DNA from: Aquimarina latercula DSM 2041 | GTDB taxonomy: Bacteria; Bacteroidota; Bacteroidia; Flavobacteriales; Flavobacteriaceae | Length of the DNA: 64,000 bases | Assembly: GCF_000430645.1 (NCBI RefSeq) | Contig: NZ_AUMK01000019.1 | Coordinates: forward strand, 1-64,000 | Reading direction: 5' to 3' | In this document: positions 34,517 through 43,499 of the stretch, piece by piece | Layout: every line of letters starts with the position of its first letter | Position numbering within the stretch: the stretch's first letter is position 1 | Position numbers and translations under genes: made by a program | The notes under the pieces: generated by a model | The model's database searches: none | The model's input: the letters and a program-made list of their open reading frames with translations, nothing else | What the model was told of the DNA's origin: nothing

Positions 34517-35887
34517 ATGAACAAGCGTAAGCTAAGTTTCTGGGAAATTTGGAACATGAGTTTCGGTTTTTTGGGAATACAATTCGGATTTGCATTGCAA
34601 GGCGGATTCATGTCTAGAATTTTTCAGACGTTAGGAGCAGAAATCCATGATATTCCAATCATGTGGATTGCAGCACCATTAACCGGTTTATTAGTGCAAC
34701 CCGTTATAGGATATTTAAGTGATAGAACTTGGAACCCTAGATGGGGAAGAAGAAGACCTTATTTTCTAATCGGAGCTATTTTTAGTTCTATAGCCCTATT
34801 TTTTGTACCGCACTCTCCAGCTTTGTGGGTAGCAGCTGGTTTTCTATGGATTTTAGATGCTTCTATTAATATTTCAATGGAACCTTTTAGAGCTTTAGTT
34901 GCGGATAAATTGCCAGAATCACAAAGATCTTATGGATTTGTAATTCAAACATTAATTATTGGTATAGGTACGTGGATAGCTAGTAATCTTCCTTGGATGG
35001 TTTCTCAGTTAGGTGTTAGTGATTCTGCAGCTAATGGAGTTGTTCCGATGTCAGTTAAGGTTGCTTTTGCAATTGGAGCTTTTGTTTTTCTCATAAGTAT
35101 TTTATACACTGTTTTTACAACTACAGAATATCCTCCAGAGGATATGGAAGAGTTTAAAAGGGAAAAAGAAAAGAAAAATCAATTTATTCCTGATATTTTA
35201 AATAACATAGGGAGTATGCCATTAACAATGAAAAAACTCGGACTAGTTCAGTTTTTTAGTTGGTTTGCTTTTTTTACTATGTGGAGTTTAACTAATCCTG
35301 CATTAACAGAACATGTTTTTAAAACACCTGCACCAGTAGAAGCTAATTATAATATGGATTCAGAAGAATCTGTAAATGAATTTCAGATAGCTAATACTGC
35401 ATTTCAAAAATCATCAAATGAAGTGGGTAAATATATGGGGGTTTATGGATTATCATCAATGGCTTTTGCTTTGATCTTGGCTTTTTATACTTCTAGAAGG
35501 AGAATTAATAGAAAGCTAGTACATCTTTTTTCATTGGTATTAGGAGGAGTAGGTTTTATATCTATGTATTTTATACCATCCCCATCTTGGTTGATCCTTT
35601 CTTTTACGCTAATAGGTTTTTCTTGGGGTAGTATTTTATCAATGCCATATGCAATGTTATCCAGTTCTGTTGATCCTAAAAAAATGGGAGTTATTATGGG
35701 AATTTTTAATATGTTTATTGTTATACCGCAGGTGATAGCCGCTTTGGGAGGAATAAATTACACATATAAACTTATAGGAGAAGAAACAATTAACGCAATG
35801 ATAGTAGCAGGAATTAGTTTAATTATAGCTGGTTTTTGTAACTTGTTGATTACTAACAAAGATGCTATCACATATAACCCAAAATAA
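34517..35887 (+). CDS. MFS sugar transporter (GPH/SLC45-like, probable maltose uptake)
   Basis: The 456-residue protein is a 12-helix inner-membrane carrier. The N-terminal half contains LSFWEIWNMSFGFLGIQFG and the loop GYLSDRTWNPRWGRRRPYFLIG, which is diagnostic for the GPH/SLC45 type of sugar:cation symporters. The C-terminal half has the matching TM bundle, with an insertion between helices about residues 250-300. It would carry maltose or maltodextrin from periplasm to cytoplasm. It sits upstream of phosphoglucomutase and maltose phosphorylase on the same strand, consistent with import before phosphorolysis. Confidence 0.85.
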   Translation: MNKRKLSFWEIWNMSFGFLGIQFGFALQGGFMSRIFQTLGAEIHDIPIMWIAAPLTGLLVQPVIGYLSDRTWNPRWGRRRPYFLIGAIFSSIALFFVPHSPALWVAAGFLWILDASINISMEPFRALVADKLPESQRSYGFVIQTLIIGIGTWIASNLPWMVSQLGVSDSAANGVVPMSVKVAFAIGAFVFLISILYTVFTTTEYPPEDMEEFKREKEKKNQFIPDILNNIGSMPLTMKKLGLVQFFSWFAFFTMWSLTNPALTEHVFKTPAPVEANYNMDSEESVNEFQIANTAFQKSSNEVGKYMGVYGLSSMAFALILAFYTSRRRINRKLVHLFSLVLGGVGFISMYFIPSPSWLILSFTLIGFSWGSILSMPYAMLSSSVDPKKMGVIMGIFNMFIVIPQVIAALGGINYTYKLIGEETINAMIVAGISLIIAGFCNLLITNKDAITYNPK

Positions 35888-35894
35888 ATTTAGA

Positions 35895-36560
35895 ATGACA
35901 AAAAAAGCATTCATATTTGATCTTGATGGTGTCATAGTGGACACTGCAAAATATCATTTTCTAGCATGGCAAAATTTAGCCAATGGTCTTGATATTTCTT
36001 TTTCTGAAGAACAAAATGAACAACTAAAAGGAGTTAGCCGAGTACGATCTTTAGAAAAAATTTTAGAATGGGGTAATAAAACCATTTCAGAAGAAGAATT
36101 TACTGCCTTGATGGCTAAAAAGAACGAGGAGTATTTAAATTACATAGAAACCATGGACACTTCAGAAGTTCTTCCAGATGTGCCAAGAGTTTTAGATTAT
36201 CTTTTAACCGAAGATCAAGCTGTTGCTCTTGGATCTGCTAGTAAAAATGCAAGAATCATTCTTGATAAAGTATTGCTTAGAGATAAGTTTCATGCTATCG
36301 TTGATGGAACAGATGTTTCTAAAGCGAAGCCGGATCCAGAAGTGTTTTTAATTGGTGCTCAAAAATTAGGAGTAGACCCTAAAGATTGTGTTGTTTTTGA
36401 AGACTCAGTTGCAGGCATTCAAGCTGCTAATGTTGCTAATATGGTGAGTATTGGTATTGGGGATCCAAAAGTACTTCACGAAGCAGATTATGTATTTAAA
36501 AATTTTACAGAAATAAAAGAAGAGTTCATTAACCAATTAGTTACAACCAGAAAAAATTAA
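35895..36560 (+). CDS. pgmB: Beta-phosphoglucomutase (HAD family)
   Basis: The start is set at the ATG at 35895 (MTKKAFIFDLDGV). An earlier in-frame start at 35862 would overlap the transporter gene and add 11 unlikely residues. The 221-residue protein has the HAD nucleophile motif FDLDGVIVDT (Asp 8 and 10), a cap domain and motifs LGSASKNARIIL, KAKPDPEVFL and VVFEDSVAGIQAA. It interconverts beta-glucose 1-phosphate and glucose 6-phosphate. It lies between the transporter and maltose phosphorylase, which makes beta-glucose 1-phosphate, so the pair forms a complete route to glycolysis. Confidence 0.92.
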   Translation: MTKKAFIFDLDGVIVDTAKYHFLAWQNLANGLDISFSEEQNEQLKGVSRVRSLEKILEWGNKTISEEEFTALMAKKNEEYLNYIETMDTSEVLPDVPRVLDYLLTEDQAVALGSASKNARIILDKVLLRDKFHAIVDGTDVSKAKPDPEVFLIGAQKLGVDPKDCVVFEDSVAGIQAANVANMVSIGIGDPKVLHEADYVFKNFTEIKEEFINQLVTTRKN

Positions 36561-36643
36561 GAATAATTCGGAATATCAAGCAAAATATTCTACTGGATGT
36601 TTTGCATGGTGTTTCAATCAACTAAAAATAAAAAAGAGAACCG

Positions 36644-38950
36644 ATGAATCAGGATTATATTAAACCAGATAACTGGTCTATAATTGAAGAAGGATTTGAT
36701 GTTGAACGAGTTAAATCCTCAGAGAGTCTTTTTAGTATAGGTAACGGAGCCATGGGGCAACGTGCAAATTTTGAAGAGACATATACAGGCCCTACTTTTC
36801 AGGGAAGTTATATCGCAGGAGTATATTATCCTGATAAAACCAGAGTTGGTTGGTGGAAAAATGGATATCCAGAATATTTTGCAAAAGTGTTAAATGCACC
36901 TAATTGGATTGGAATTGATGTAGAGATTAATGGAGAAAAACTAAACCTTCATAAATGTAAAACTGTATCAGATTTTCGTAGAGAACTTAATATGAAAGAA
37001 GGTTGGTATCAACGTTCTTTTAAAGCAGTTTTAGGAAATAATACGGAGATATTAGTAAAATCTACAAGGTTCTTAAGTTTGGATTTAGATGAGGTTGGTG
37101 CTATTAAATATGAAGTTACTCCTCTTAATAAAGAAGCTACAGTTCTTTTTACCCCTTATTTAGATGCTGGAATCACAAATGAAGATACCAATTGGGACGA
37201 TAAATTTTGGGATACATATGAAGTATCGCATAAAGGAAACGCAGCGTACATATCTTCAAAAACAATGAAAACAGAGTTCCATGTGTGCTCTGGAATGCTT
37301 AATCAGTTGTTTTTAAATGGTAAAAAACAAGATGTTTATCCTACTGTGGAAACAAACAAAACATATGCAAGTCTTAAGTATGAAGTAAGAGTAGAAAAAG
37401 GCCAAACTACCGAATTACATAAGTTTGGTGGTTATACTGTTTCCTTAAATCATAAGCAAGAGGACATAGCATCTGCTAGTGCTGCAGTTTTAAAACAAGC
37501 TTCTGATTCTGGATTTGATGCTTTGTTGGATTTACAGAAGAAAGCTTGGTCTAAAATTTGGGAAATGGCTGATATTGTTATTGAAGGAGACGTAAAAGCT
37601 CAACAAGGAATTCGTTTCAATATTTTTCAATTAAATCAGACGTATTTAGGTAAAGATGCACGATTAAATATAGGACCTAAAGGATTCACAGGAGAAAAAT
37701 ATGGAGGAAGTACCTATTGGGATACAGAAGCGTATTGTATACCTTTTTATATGGCTACCAAAAATCAGAACGTAGCTAGAAGCTTATTACAATATCGATA
37801 CAATCATTTAGATAAGGCGATCGAAAATGCGGAGAAACTTGGATTTACTAATGGAGCTGCATTATATCCAATGGTAACCATGAATGGAGAAGAATGTCAT
37901 AACGAATGGGAAATTACTTTCGAAGAAATCCATCGAAACGGTGCGATGACATTTGCTATCTTTAACTATCTAAGATATACAGGTGATTATAGTTATATTC
38001 CAGAAATGGGATTAGAAGTAATGATAGCAATTGCACGTTTTTGGCATCAGAGAGCTACTTTTTCTACAGATAAAGAAAAATATGTGATACTAGGTGTAAC
38101 TGGACCGAACGAGTATGAGAACAACATCAATAATAACTGGTATACTAATTATTTAGCAAAATGGTGTATTGAGTATTGTGTTGAAAATATTGAAAAGGTT
38201 AAGTCAGAATATGAGATTGATTATAATAGAATTATAGAAAAGACAAAACTTGGCCAAGAAGAAATAAAAGCAATGTTGGAAGTAGCGGAGAAAATGTATT
38301 TTCCATATTCCGAAAAACACCAAGTATACTTGCAACAAGATGGATTCTTAGATAAGGAACTTATTACTGTTGATAATCTGGATAAATCGCAAAGGCCTAT
38401 TAATCAAAAGTGGAGTTGGGATAGAATTCTAAGATCTCCTTATATAAAGCAAGCAGATACCTTGCAAGGTTTCTATATGTTCGAAGATCAATTTACTAAA
38501 GAAGAATTGAAACGTCATTTTGATTTTTATGAGCCATTTACAGTTCACGAATCTTCACTTTCACCTTGTGTACATAGTATACAAGCTGCTACTCTTGATA
38601 GAATGGATCAGGCATATACGTTCTATTTAAGAACTTCTAGGTTAGATTTAGATGACTATAATAAAGAAGTAGAAGAAGGACTGCATATTACAAGTATGGC
38701 AGGAACTTGGATGAGTATTGTAGAAGGTTTTGGAGGGTTAAGAGTAAAGAATGATAGATTGTCATTTACACCTAAAATACCTAAAGAATGGAAAGGCTAT
38801 GCATTTAATGTGAACTTTAGGAACAGTATATTAAAAGTAAATGTTTCTCAAGATGGTACTACTTTTAACTTAGAAGGAGAACATGAATTATTGATATATG
38901 TAGACGGAAAAGAATTTACAATATCTCCGAATAGTTTAATGAGCGTATAA
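36644..38950 (+). CDS. GH65 maltose phosphorylase
   Basis: The 768-residue protein has the GH65 layout: N-terminal beta-sandwich (to about residue 260), linker, (alpha/alpha)6 barrel and a short C-terminal beta region. The catalytic-region motif HNEWEITFEEIHRNGAM lies at about residues 420-436, and the phosphate-binding HESSLSPCVHS segment at about 635. The barrel signature YWDTEAYCIPFYM is also present. It splits maltose with inorganic phosphate to glucose and beta-glucose 1-phosphate, in the cytoplasm. Trehalose or kojibiose phosphorylase is an alternative, but the neighbouring susCD, amylases and pgmB favour maltose. Length matches the family. Confidence 0.88.
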   Translation: MNQDYIKPDNWSIIEEGFDVERVKSSESLFSIGNGAMGQRANFEETYTGPTFQGSYIAGVYYPDKTRVGWWKNGYPEYFAKVLNAPNWIGIDVEINGEKLNLHKCKTVSDFRRELNMKEGWYQRSFKAVLGNNTEILVKSTRFLSLDLDEVGAIKYEVTPLNKEATVLFTPYLDAGITNEDTNWDDKFWDTYEVSHKGNAAYISSKTMKTEFHVCSGMLNQLFLNGKKQDVYPTVETNKTYASLKYEVRVEKGQTTELHKFGGYTVSLNHKQEDIASASAAVLKQASDSGFDALLDLQKKAWSKIWEMADIVIEGDVKAQQGIRFNIFQLNQTYLGKDARLNIGPKGFTGEKYGGSTYWDTEAYCIPFYMATKNQNVARSLLQYRYNHLDKAIENAEKLGFTNGAALYPMVTMNGEECHNEWEITFEEIHRNGAMTFAIFNYLRYTGDYSYIPEMGLEVMIAIARFWHQRATFSTDKEKYVILGVTGPNEYENNINNNWYTNYLAKWCIEYCVENIEKVKSEYEIDYNRIIEKTKLGQEEIKAMLEVAEKMYFPYSEKHQVYLQQDGFLDKELITVDNLDKSQRPINQKWSWDRILRSPYIKQADTLQGFYMFEDQFTKEELKRHFDFYEPFTVHESSLSPCVHSIQAATLDRMDQAYTFYLRTSRLDLDDYNKEVEEGLHITSMAGTWMSIVEGFGGLRVKNDRLSFTPKIPKEWKGYAFNVNFRNSILKVNVSQDGTTFNLEGEHELLIYVDGKEFTISPNSLMSV

Positions 38951-38972
38951 TTCATTTATATAAGTGAAATGT

Positions 38973-39006
38973 AAATACCCCAAAAACCAAAGTTTTTGGG
39001 GTATTT
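38973..39006 (+). terminator. Hairpin terminator after maltose phosphorylase
   Basis: A 15-bp perfect stem (38973-38987 with 38992-39006) with loop CAAA, and A and T runs at its ends. The next gene starts 54 bases later on the same strand, so it may split or attenuate the operon. Confidence 0.85.
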
Positions 39007-39059
39007 AATTCAATTCTGGTTTTACAACTAAACAAAATATACAAATCAAAATTAAATCA

Positions 39060-40922
39060 ATGAAGAATATATTAACCATGCTTTTTGGGTTAATCGTTTC
39101 ATTAACCTTTGGGCAGATAGAAAAAATAGAGCCTCCGTTTTGGTGGAGTGGTATGCATTCTAATCAATTACAATTAATGTGTTATGGTAAAGAAATATCT
39201 AAATATAATATAGAAATAGAAGGCATAACAATTAATGAAGTCACCAAAACAGAAAACCCTAATTATGTTTTTGTAACTGTTGATACTAAAGATGTACCAT
39301 CTGGTGAAATAGTCATTAATTTTAAAGAGAATAATAAAATTGCTTTTTCAGAATCTTATGAATTTAAGAATAGAAGAAAAGGTTCGGCAGATCGAAAAGG
39401 GTTTGATAGCAGTGATGTAATGTATCTAATTATGCCAGATCGTTTTGCCAATGGTAATCCAGATAATGATTCTCAGAAGGATACTGCAGAAAAAGCAGAT
39501 CGTTCTAATCCAGGAGGACGTCATGGGGGGGATATACAAGGAGTGATAGATCATTTAGATTATTTATATGATTTAGGAGCAACTGCACTTTGGAGTACTC
39601 CTTTATTAGAAGATAATGAACCTGTTTATTCCTATCATACGTATGCACAGAGTGATCTTTATAAAATAGATCCAAGATATGGAACTAATGAAGATTATAA
39701 AAGGTTAGCTGATGAAATGCATAAGTTGGATATGAAGTTAATTATGGATTATGTAACAAATCATTGGGGTTCAAAACATTGGATGATTCAAGATTTGCCA
39801 ACGAAAGATTGGATTCATCAGTGGCCTGAGGGTTTTAGAAGAAGTAATTACAGAATGACAACTCAGTTTGATACCAATGCTTCTGCAATTGATGCAAAAG
39901 GATGTATGGATGGATGGTTTGATACTACAATGCCTGATATGAATCAAAGCAATCCATTACTTCTTAATTATATAACTCAAAATGCAATTTGGTGGATAGA
40001 ATATGCAGATTTGGATGGTTTTAGGGTGGATACATATTCCTATAATGATAAAGTAGGAATTGCAAAATGGACCAAAGCGATTATGGATGAGTATCCTAAA
40101 TTTAATATAGTAGGAGAAGTTTGGATGCATGATCAAGCGCAGATGGCGTATTGGCAAAAAGACAGTAAAATAGGAGCAATTGATAACTACAATTCATATT
40201 TACCTTCGGTTATGGATTTTACGCTTCATGATGCGGTAACCGTTATGTTTGATGAAGATGGTAACTCTTGGGATAAAGGGATGATTAGAGCCTATGAAAA
40301 CTTTACTAATGATTTTTTATACCCTGATATTGATAATATATTATTGTTTGTTGGTAACCACGATACTAATAGAATTAATGAGATATACCAAAGTGATATT
40401 AGTAAGTATAAGATGGCTATGACCCTAATTTTTACGACAAGAGGTATTCCCCAGATTTATTATGGTGATGAAATAGGAATGTTAGGTAATAAAGATAAAA
40501 AAGGAGATGGTGATATTCGTAGAGATTTCCCTGGCGGATGGCCTGATGATACAAGAAGTGCATTTGTTTCAGAAACCACTAAAGGTAAAACAAAAGGGAG
40601 AACGCAAGATGAAGAAGCATTTCATTTATTTACAAAAAAGGTGTTAAACTGGAGAAAAACAAGCAATGCTATTCATAATGGAGAATTATTGCAATACATA
40701 CCCTTTAATAATGTATATGTGTATTTCAGGTATACTGAAAAAGAAAGGGTAATGGTTATTATTAATAATAATTCTGAGAGTCAAGAGCTTGATATGAATC
40801 GCTTTAAAGAAGGGTTGAGCAGTTTCAAGACGGGGAAAGATATCATTACTGATAATATAATAGATGTTAGCGAAAATATAATTGTTGCTGCTAAAACATC
40901 AATGATCATAACATTACAATAA
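39060..40922 (+). CDS. GH13 amylase/neopullulanase-like (SusA-like), periplasmic
   Basis: The 620-residue protein has a signal peptide (LFGLIVSLTFGQ) without lipobox and an N-terminal beta domain typical of the neopullulanase/cyclomaltodextrinase group (about 22-125). The barrel carries region I DYVTNH (Asp about 230), region II GFRVDTY (nucleophile Asp about 324), region III GEVWMH (Glu about 353) and region IV VGNHDTNR. Length and layout match SusA-type periplasmic enzymes, which cut imported maltodextrins to short sugars. It is followed by another GH13 gene after 24 bases. Confidence 0.87.
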   Translation: MKNILTMLFGLIVSLTFGQIEKIEPPFWWSGMHSNQLQLMCYGKEISKYNIEIEGITINEVTKTENPNYVFVTVDTKDVPSGEIVINFKENNKIAFSESYEFKNRRKGSADRKGFDSSDVMYLIMPDRFANGNPDNDSQKDTAEKADRSNPGGRHGGDIQGVIDHLDYLYDLGATALWSTPLLEDNEPVYSYHTYAQSDLYKIDPRYGTNEDYKRLADEMHKLDMKLIMDYVTNHWGSKHWMIQDLPTKDWIHQWPEGFRRSNYRMTTQFDTNASAIDAKGCMDGWFDTTMPDMNQSNPLLLNYITQNAIWWIEYADLDGFRVDTYSYNDKVGIAKWTKAIMDEYPKFNIVGEVWMHDQAQMAYWQKDSKIGAIDNYNSYLPSVMDFTLHDAVTVMFDEDGNSWDKGMIRAYENFTNDFLYPDIDNILLFVGNHDTNRINEIYQSDISKYKMAMTLIFTTRGIPQIYYGDEIGMLGNKDKKGDGDIRRDFPGGWPDDTRSAFVSETTKGKTKGRTQDEEAFHLFTKKVLNWRKTSNAIHNGELLQYIPFNNVYVYFRYTEKERVMVIINNNSESQELDMNRFKEGLSSFKTGKDIITDNIIDVSENIIVAAKTSMIITLQ

Positions 40923-40946
40923 ACTTAAAAAATAAAATTATAAATA

Positions 40947-42332
40947 ATGAGAAAAGTAACTTTCTGTCTTGTCCTTGCAGGTATGATAATTTCCTGTGGT
41001 AAGCAAAAAAAAGAAGAAACAGTTGCAAAAGCAGAAACTGTTGTAGAAGAAGTAAGTAAAGGATTAGCTGCTGTTAGTGGCGCTATGATGGAAAATGCGG
41101 TGATATATGAAGCAAATATTCGTCAATATTCTGAAGAAGGATCTTTCAAAGCTTTTACTAAGGATATCCCTACTTTAAAAAACCTTGGTGTAAAAATACT
41201 TTGGGTTATGCCTATTTATCCAATATCTACTACCAAAAGTAAGGGATCACTAGGTAGTTATTATGCGATTTCTGATTACACCAAAGTAAATCCAGAATTT
41301 GGAACCTTAGAAGATTTTAGAGAACTTGTGAAAACAGCACATGATAATGGAATTTATGTTGTGTTAGATTGGGTAGCAAATCATACCGGATGGGATCATG
41401 TTTGGTTAAAAGAACACCCTGAATTTTATACTAAAAATGATAAAGGAGAAATTACGCATACTGTAGGTACTGATTGGACGGATGTTGCAGACCTTGATTA
41501 TGATAATGAAGAGATGAGAAAAGGAATGTTAGATGCAATGAAGTATTGGGTAGAGCAAGAAGGAGTAGATGGTTTTCGTTGTGACGTAGCTGGGATGGTA
41601 CCTGTTGATTTTTGGAATAACACAGTTACAGAACTTAAGAAAATTAAACCAGTATTTATGTTAGCAGAAGGCTGGGAACCAGAATTAATGGAAAAAGCAT
41701 TCGATATGGGGTATGGATGGGATACGCATCACGTAATGAATCATATCGCTAAAGGAGAAAATACTGTAGAAGCTTGGGATAAAAGAATGGTACAAGTGGA
41801 TTCTATGTATGCTAAAGACGATATCTTAATGAACTTTACCTCCAATCACGATGAGAATTCTTGGAATGGGACTGTGCAAGAAAGAATGGGTGATTCTAAA
41901 GAATTATTTGCTGCATTATCATATTTAGCTCCTGGAATGCCGTTAATTTATTCTGGACAAGAATATGATATGGATAAGCGTTTATTGTTTTTTGAAAAGG
42001 ATACCATTATCAAAAAGAAAGGAGTGTTCTACCCATTATATGAAAAATTAGGAAAGCTTAAAAATGAAAACTCAGCATTACATGGAGGTAAAAATGCAGC
42101 TTCATACAATAGAATTAAAACTTCAGCAGATACTAAAGTGTTGGCTTTTGAAAGGGAAAAAAATGGAGATAAAGTTGTTTTCGTTGCAAATATGACAAAA
42201 AAACCGGTAACGTTTACAGCAGAATATGAGGGCAAATTTAAAGATTATCTTACGGGAGAATATATAGATAGTGTTAAAGGAAAAGAATATGAGTTAAATT
42301 CTTGGCAGTATTTGATATTGATTCAGGAATAG
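40947..42332 (+). CDS. GH13 alpha-amylase-like lipoprotein
   Basis: The 461-residue protein has a lipobox (ISCG) and a compact GH13 barrel: VLDWVANH (Asp about 141), GFRCDVAG (nucleophile Asp about 213), LAEGWEPE (Glu about 241) and TSNHDEN. A short C-terminal beta domain ends in LILIQE. It is shorter than the other two GH13 enzymes and lacks carbohydrate-binding modules. Its anchoring suggests action on short glucans at the outer membrane, facing outward or into the periplasm. It ends the + strand maltodextrin genes and is followed by a strong terminator. Confidence 0.85.
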   Translation: MRKVTFCLVLAGMIISCGKQKKEETVAKAETVVEEVSKGLAAVSGAMMENAVIYEANIRQYSEEGSFKAFTKDIPTLKNLGVKILWVMPIYPISTTKSKGSLGSYYAISDYTKVNPEFGTLEDFRELVKTAHDNGIYVVLDWVANHTGWDHVWLKEHPEFYTKNDKGEITHTVGTDWTDVADLDYDNEEMRKGMLDAMKYWVEQEGVDGFRCDVAGMVPVDFWNNTVTELKKIKPVFMLAEGWEPELMEKAFDMGYGWDTHHVMNHIAKGENTVEAWDKRMVQVDSMYAKDDILMNFTSNHDENSWNGTVQERMGDSKELFAALSYLAPGMPLIYSGQEYDMDKRLLFFEKDTIIKKKGVFYPLYEKLGKLKNENSALHGGKNAASYNRIKTSADTKVLAFEREKNGDKVVFVANMTKKPVTFTAEYEGKFKDYLTGEYIDSVKGKEYELNSWQYLILIQE

Positions 42333-42355
42333 AGTTTTTTAAAACTTTTAATTTC

Positions 42356-42389
42356 AAAAGGCAACATATAGTATTATATGTTGCCTTTT
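42356..42389 (+). terminator. Terminator at the end of the maltodextrin + strand genes
   Basis: A 15-bp perfect stem (42356-42370 with 42375-42389, core GGCAACATAT) with loop GTAT and T-rich flank. Between here and 42643 there is only AT-rich sequence with no gene that I can see. Confidence 0.9.
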
Positions 42390-42643
42390 ACTTTTTACAA
42401 AATAGTTGCTAAAAGGTTGCTTAATTAATTTGGGGTATGAAAAGGTTGTTAAATTTTAATAGAAGGTTATAAAATGATATAATTTATCATTTCATGTTAT
42501 TATTGAATTAATTAAGGGAAAATTCCCTTAATTTAATGGTGCTTCCGTAAATAAGTATGTGTCGATTTAAGTAATTTTAAAGAATAAAGATTTAGTTAAA
42601 TCTATGTTCTATTAATTAAAATTCATTTTAAAACCACACAATT

Positions 42644-43381
42644 ATGAAAACTTTTTTATTCTCTTTTTTGTTGATTTTTGGTTATTCGATTTCTAATGCC
42701 CAAATAAAAATTGGTCAAGGGGTTACTTCACCAGCTGATTGGGTAGATTATAATACCACAGGTATATATGTTGATGTCGATACAAAATCTTGTGAGTTTA
42801 CAACGACCCCTCATTATTTGGTAACATTAGAATCTATTAGTAATAAAGGATTTCATTGGTATATATCGGGTGTGCCTTCTGTTTATAACGCTACTTCTAC
42901 GGGTTTCAGGGTGTATTTAAGATGGACCGATGCTCCTAGTGATTTACCAACAGTTGGGTCTTTAAATTTTCCAAATCCTCTTAGAGCAAGTACTGCTGCA
43001 GATCGAGATTGGGTAATCCGTTGGACGGCAATTGAAATGCAAGATTGCAGCTCATCTAGATTAGAAAATAATGAATTGAGCAAAGTCTTTTCAGGTGCTT
43101 TCGGACCTGAGGGTGATATGTTATCTTCTGATAAGAAAGAAAATGGAATAGGTAATCATTTTGAAAATGATTTAAAAGTATTTCCAATTCCAGGTAATAA
43201 AGTAATTAAAGTACAATCAAAGGGAGAGGTAAACAAGTATGAAATTTATGATCTAAACTCCAGATTGTTGGGAACATACTATAATAATACTATTAATATT
43301 GAAAAATTTCCAAAAGGAAATTACATATTAAAGACATTTATGAAGAGTGGCGAAGTGATTACTAAGCAGTTTATAAAATAG
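42644..43381 (+). CDS. Secreted protein of unknown domain with T9SS-type tail
   Basis: The 245-residue protein has a signal peptide (to ISNAQ). The middle domain (about 20-150) contains the pattern CEFTTTPHYLVTLESISNKG, then FHWYISGVPSVYNATSTGFRVYLRW and DWVIRWTAIE. This is a beta-sandwich-like repeat with conserved Trp and Cys that I do not recognise; it recalls lectin-type domains. A short linker leads to a C-terminal sorting-like domain (FENDLKVFPIPGNK, EIYDLNSRLLGTYY, GNYILKTFMKSGEVITKQFIK). It is therefore probably exported by type IX secretion. It stands alone after a terminator, and no link to starch is shown. Confidence 0.65.
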   Translation: MKTFLFSFLLIFGYSISNAQIKIGQGVTSPADWVDYNTTGIYVDVDTKSCEFTTTPHYLVTLESISNKGFHWYISGVPSVYNATSTGFRVYLRWTDAPSDLPTVGSLNFPNPLRASTAADRDWVIRWTAIEMQDCSSSRLENNELSKVFSGAFGPEGDMLSSDKKENGIGNHFENDLKVFPIPGNKVIKVQSKGEVNKYEIYDLNSRLLGTYYNNTINIEKFPKGNYILKTFMKSGEVITKQFIK

Positions 43382-43418
43382 TCCTATAATTATATATATA
43401 ATTTTAGTGCTTAAATTT

Positions 43419-43450
43419 AAAAAACGACCTATGAGAATAGGTCGTTTTTT
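43419..43450. terminator. Bidirectional terminator between convergent genes
   Basis: A 14-bp stem (43419-43432 with 43437-43450, core CGACCTAT) with loop GAGA, flanked by six A and six T. It serves the + strand secreted protein gene and the - strand adhesin-like gene. Confidence 0.9.
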
Positions 43451-43499
43451 GTTTTTCTTTAAGTTTGAAGAGTAGAATAGTATCGTTCAGATATTATTT

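Noticed and set aside
36580..36605. GCAAAA...TTTTGC inverted repeat before maltose phosphorylase
   Set aside because: The arms are short and AT-rich and lie between co-directional genes; too weak to call an operator or terminator.
38951..39059. LacI operator search before the SusA-like gene
   Set aside because: No CG-centred palindrome is present; only the terminator hairpin was found.
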